Positions 5,817 through 8,099 of a DNA stretch of 8,099 nt are shown in pieces. Under the pieces are notes generated by a model. That model did no database searches. It was not told where the DNA came from and worked only from the letters and a program-made list of their open reading frames with translations. The position numbers and the translations under genes are program-made. The DNA comes from Oscillospiraceae bacterium. GTDB lineage: Bacteria > Bacillota_A > Clostridia > Oscillospirales > Ruminococcaceae. Within the stretch, counting starts at the first letter, position 1. Every line of letters starts with the position of its first letter. Where the stretch lies: assembly GCA_017400025.1 (NCBI GenBank), contig JAFQAF010000266.1, forward strand, positions 1 to 8,099, in the 5' to 3' direction.

Positions 5817-7481
5817 TTAATATTCAAAGGTTTTGCAGAAGCCTGTAACGCTGTAGAGCAGCAGCAGCGGATGAACAGTGGACAGATACATAACGTATGT
5901 GCCTATATTGAAGCTGGCCACTTCCACAAAAGCTATCATTGCACAGCGGAGAAGTGCCATGCCCACAAGCCCCAGCAGAACGATATTCAGCACCGATTCC
6001 ACATCATATTTCTTTGAGGAAATATCTTCTCTCAGCTTTTTCAGCTGCCAGCAGAGTGTGATGGCAAACATCAGCGGTATACAGAGCCTGTACACCAGTA
6101 CAAAACCGCGGAGAATACCGTGGCTGACAGTGCGCACAGGATTGAGGTAAGGTGTTTCTGTGTTCGGCACAAGGGCCACTGCACCCGGCTGGTTGATAAA
6201 TTCAGCCACCGGACTGATTTCTTCTGCTGTGCCCACTGCTCTTTCTGCCAGAGGGTCACACTGTTCAAACAGCATTGAAACAGCAAAGCCGCGGAAGGTT
6301 TCTGCCAGTACGTCCGGCACATATTCCATGCGGATAGGCGGTGTGGAGGAGGTGCGCAGCTTTGTTTTTCCGTTTGCGGTTTTCAGCCTGCCGTCATCTA
6401 CAGCCTGCTGTATTTCCTCCACCAGCTGTTCATAATACCGCTGTGCGGTGAGGGCGTCCTTGTAATAGCCTTCCTCTGCCCGGGCCATTCGCAGTGCCCA
6501 GTAGAAAGCACCGGACTGGAAATCCCCTATGGCAGGGTTTACATGGCCGTGGGTAACCAGCCAGCTGCCCATCTGCTCTTCCAGTGCGGCAAAGGCCGGG
6601 GAAACTTCGTATACATCTTCCCTTACATCCCGGGGAACTGAAACCAGCGGATGCCAGTCGTCCTGTTCAAGGCTGGCCAGGGCACCTATTGCCCGGGTGA
6701 ACTCCCTGCTGGTGAAATCGCTGACGATAAAGCGGCCGTAGTGGATGTAGTTCATATAGGAATAGCCGGAGATTATGCCAACGCTTATGACAAAAGGCAG
6801 AACCATTGTGGCTGTTTTCAGCAGTGCACCCTTTGTCTTTTCAAAAAACAGCAGGCCTGAAACTATCACAAATGCCGCTGCAAAGAAAGGCATAATCCAC
6901 ACGCCGTCCTCACGGCAGAGGTATATACAGCCGTAGCTTGTGCCGTAAAGGCAAAGCCAGCCGGCCCATTTTTTCACATTTTCGCGGTAGCGCAGCCCCA
7001 CAGCGGAAACACCTGCTATAAACATAATGCACAGCGCCGGGAATATGGCGTCGCGGTAGATGCGGGTGGCATACTGTGCGCTGGCGGCAGGGTTGTATAG
7101 CAATACCAGAAAGGCAAACAGCCTGTGCCACCTTTTTTTCAGCACAGGGGCAAAGGCCCATACAGCAAGGGTGCAGGCGGCAGCCCACAGCGCCATATTG
7201 CCCACAAGATAAGGCACGCCGGTGATGTGGAGAAAAGCCAGCCACAGTGCAAAAAACATATGCTTTGAAATGGCAAGATAGCTGTATTCGCCCAGCCAGT
7301 TTCCCTGTACTATGCTCATGGCGGCACGGGTCATAAGGTCGTCATCAATAGGGGCAAGCGGTGGATAAATGGTTGCATACTGTGTAAAGCTCAGAGCCAG
7401 CTTTGCCAGCACAGCCAGAAAAGCTATTGCCACTGCGGCACTTTTGTTTATATCATTGTCTCTGAATAATAATTTCTTCAT
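5817..7481 (-). CDS. Polytopic membrane protein, possible GT-C-type glycosyltransferase
   Basis: I do not recognise a named family for this 554-aa inner-membrane protein. Seen: TM1 at about 14-36; a polar loop with PPLAPIDDDLMTRAA (D46-D47-D48); several helices (about 73-112, 119-160, 171-187, 194-213, 222-244) with RIYRDAIFP (R143, D144) and CREDGVW (R190, E191, D192) in between; a large soluble region of about 205 residues (245-450); and three C-terminal helices (about 456-479, 497-520, 526-548). An acidic cluster in the first outer loop plus a second charged loop motif is typical of GT-C enzymes, which move sugars from polyprenyl-phosphate carriers, so that is my inference; a transporter or an uncharacterised family is the alternative. 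The ATG has only a modest CAGGT site. It lies upstream of ptsI on the same strand, possibly co-transcribed. Confidence 0.8.
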   Translation of the reverse strand: MKKLLFRDNDINKSAAVAIAFLAVLAKLALSFTQYATIYPPLAPIDDDLMTRAAMSIVQGNWLGEYSYLAISKHMFFALWLAFLHITGVPYLVGNMALWAAACTLAVWAFAPVLKKRWHRLFAFLVLLYNPAASAQYATRIYRDAIFPALCIMFIAGVSAVGLRYRENVKKWAGWLCLYGTSYGCIYLCREDGVWIMPFFAAAFVIVSGLLFFEKTKGALLKTATMVLPFVISVGIISGYSYMNYIHYGRFIVSDFTSREFTRAIGALASLEQDDWHPLVSVPRDVREDVYEVSPAFAALEEQMGSWLVTHGHVNPAIGDFQSGAFYWALRMARAEEGYYKDALTAQRYYEQLVEEIQQAVDDGRLKTANGKTKLRTSSTPPIRMEYVPDVLAETFRGFAVSMLFEQCDPLAERAVGTAEEISPVAEFINQPGAVALVPNTETPYLNPVRTVSHGILRGFVLVYRLCIPLMFAITLCWQLKKLREDISSKKYDVESVLNIVLLGLVGMALLRCAMIAFVEVASFNIGTYVMYLSTVHPLLLLYSVTGFCKTFEY

Positions 7482-7536
7482 GTTTTACCTGTATTAAAAG
7501 ACATTTTCCGTCAATTATGTTTATGTTATTCCTTTC

Positions 7537-7565
7537 ATTTTACCATATATAAAAATTTATATAAA
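7537..7565 (-). promoter_or_regulatory. Candidate extended -10 promoter of the membrane protein gene
   Basis: On the - strand, TTTATA (7565-7560) and TAAAAT (7542-7537) are 17 bases apart, and TGG precedes the -10 box (TGn element). RNA would start near 7530, about 49 bases before the ATG. The surrounding DNA is very AT-rich, so chance matches are likely. Confidence 0.4.
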
Positions 7566-7653
7566 GGATAATTTTTCATAAAAACAATAAATTTGTGTAA
7601 ACTGCAAGAATTATCAATTTGTAAAGTTATTTTTTTACATTTTTTACAATTTT

Positions 7654-7683
7654 ATTGAAAAAGCAGTGATATATATTGAAAAA
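7654..7683. repeat. Direct repeat ATTGAAAAA, 21 bp apart
   Basis: Identical nonamers occupy 7654-7662 and 7675-7683, two helical turns apart. The second copy contains the -35 box of the F420-ligase-like promoter. The rest of the 289-bp divergent gap is very AT-rich, with a loose dyad TTGTAAA (7619-7625) / TTTACAA (7643-7649). Confidence 0.5.
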
Positions 7684-7704
7684 AACCGTATAATATTTTA
7701 TAAT
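7676..7704 (+). promoter_or_regulatory. Sigma-A-type promoter of the F420-ligase-like gene
   Basis: TTGAAA (7676-7681) and perfect TATAAT (7699-7704) are separated by exactly 17 bases. The predicted RNA start is near 7711, giving a leader of about 60 bases. A second TATAAT at 7689-7694 has no matching -35 box. Confidence 0.7.
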
Positions 7705-7719
7705 AATTCAGTGGTAAGT

Positions 7720-7738
7720 AATTTTATCCCGTAAAATT
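7720..7738 (+). other. AT-rich inverted repeat in the leader of the F420-ligase-like gene
   Basis: AATTTTA (7720-7726) and TAAAATT (7732-7738) form a perfect 7-bp dyad around TCCCG. It starts about 9 bases after the predicted RNA start. As RNA the stem would be weak, so a DNA operator is somewhat more likely, but chance cannot be excluded in such AT-rich DNA. Confidence 0.4.
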
Positions 7739-7770
7739 TATCAATAATCCATCTTAAAGGGGAGATTTAA

Positions 7771-8099
7771 ATGTCAAGAACTATTGGCGCAGTTTCCAGA
7801 GGTATCAGAACACCTATCATCGTTGAAGGTGACAACCTGGTTGATATTACAGTACAGAGCCTGCTGGAGGCTTTTGAAGAAGAAAACATCACAGTACACG
7901 ACAGAGACATCGTTGGTGTAACTGAAGCAGTTGTGGCAAGAGCACAGGGCAACTACATCACCTGTGACGATATAGCCAAAGATGTGAGCCGGAAATTCGG
8001 CGATGACACAATCGGTCTGATTTTCCCGATTCTGTCCAGAAACCGTTTCTCCATCGTACTGAAGGGTATTGCCAGAGGTGCAAAGAAAATTGTGCTGAT
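7771..8099 (+). CDS. Coenzyme F420-0:gamma-glutamyl ligase-like protein (3' end outside window)
   Basis: The first 109 codons are visible. The start is clear: AGGGGAG (7758-7764) lies 6 bases before the ATG, with a near-consensus promoter upstream. The protein begins MSRTIGAVSRGIRTPIIVEG and continues with DRDIVGVTEAVVARAQGNY, IAKDVSRKFG and FPILSRNRFSIVLKGIARGAKK. This matches what I know of the clostridial proteins in the F420-0:gamma-glutamyl ligase (CofE-like) family, about 400 aa long, which have the IV-x-TE-x-VVA core. The founding enzymes add glutamate to coenzyme F420-0 using GTP. Many clostridia with these homologues are not known to make F420, so the true substrate is open. Residues further along the active site lie beyond the window. 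Confidence 0.82.
   Translation, partial: MSRTIGAVSRGIRTPIIVEGDNLVDITVQSLLEAFEEENITVHDRDIVGVTEAVVARAQGNYITCDDIAKDVSRKFGDDTIGLIFPILSRNRFSIVLKGIARGAKKIVL

Overview
The window looks like chromosome from a Bacillota (Firmicutes) bacterium, probably a clostridial or related anaerobic gut lineage. The reasons are strong purine-rich ribosome binding sites, sigma-A-type promoters with near-consensus boxes, many compact intrinsic terminators, AT-rich intergenic DNA around roughly balanced-GC genes, and the style of the Enzyme I and F420-ligase-like proteins. No species can be named from sequence alone. I see no mobile element, CRISPR array, tRNA or rRNA.

Layout from left to right: (i) the last ~70 codons of an unidentified + strand gene, closed by a near-perfect bidirectional terminator; (ii) a 595-aa - strand protein with TPR/Sel1-like ends and a very long Ala/Glu/Lys/Arg helical middle, with its own promoter; (iii) a divergent + strand gene for a 76-aa zinc-ribbon protein resembling the Lar restriction-alleviation family, with promoter and terminator; (iv) a + strand metallo-beta-lactamase-fold hydrolase with all metal ligands, behind an extended -10 promoter; (v) a hairpin-rich convergent intergenic region; (vi) a - strand single-domain MGMT-like alkyltransferase with a strong promoter almost on top of its start codon; (vii) a - strand Enzyme I (PtsI-like) gene with an unusual phosphohistidine loop and a short C-terminus; (viii) a - strand 554-aa polytopic membrane protein, 60 bp upstream of ptsI, with features suggesting a GT-C-type glycosyltransferase fold; (ix) a 289-bp very AT-rich divergent intergenic region; and (x) the start of a + strand gene for an F420-0:gamma-glutamyl-ligase-like protein, cut by the window end.

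Most genes look like independent transcription units with their own promoters and terminators. The exception is the membrane protein and ptsI, which may be co-transcribed because the 60-bp gap has no terminator and no convincing promoter. The genes do not form one recognisable pathway: sugar transport phosphorylation, DNA alkylation repair, a generic hydrolase, a possible restriction-related small protein and a cofactor-ligase-like protein are mixed. The most unusual items are the architecture of the 595-aa helical repeat protein, the divergent Enzyme I, the uncharacterised GT-C-like protein, and several unexplained hairpins and repeats between genes. I found no clear evidence for a new multi-gene system.
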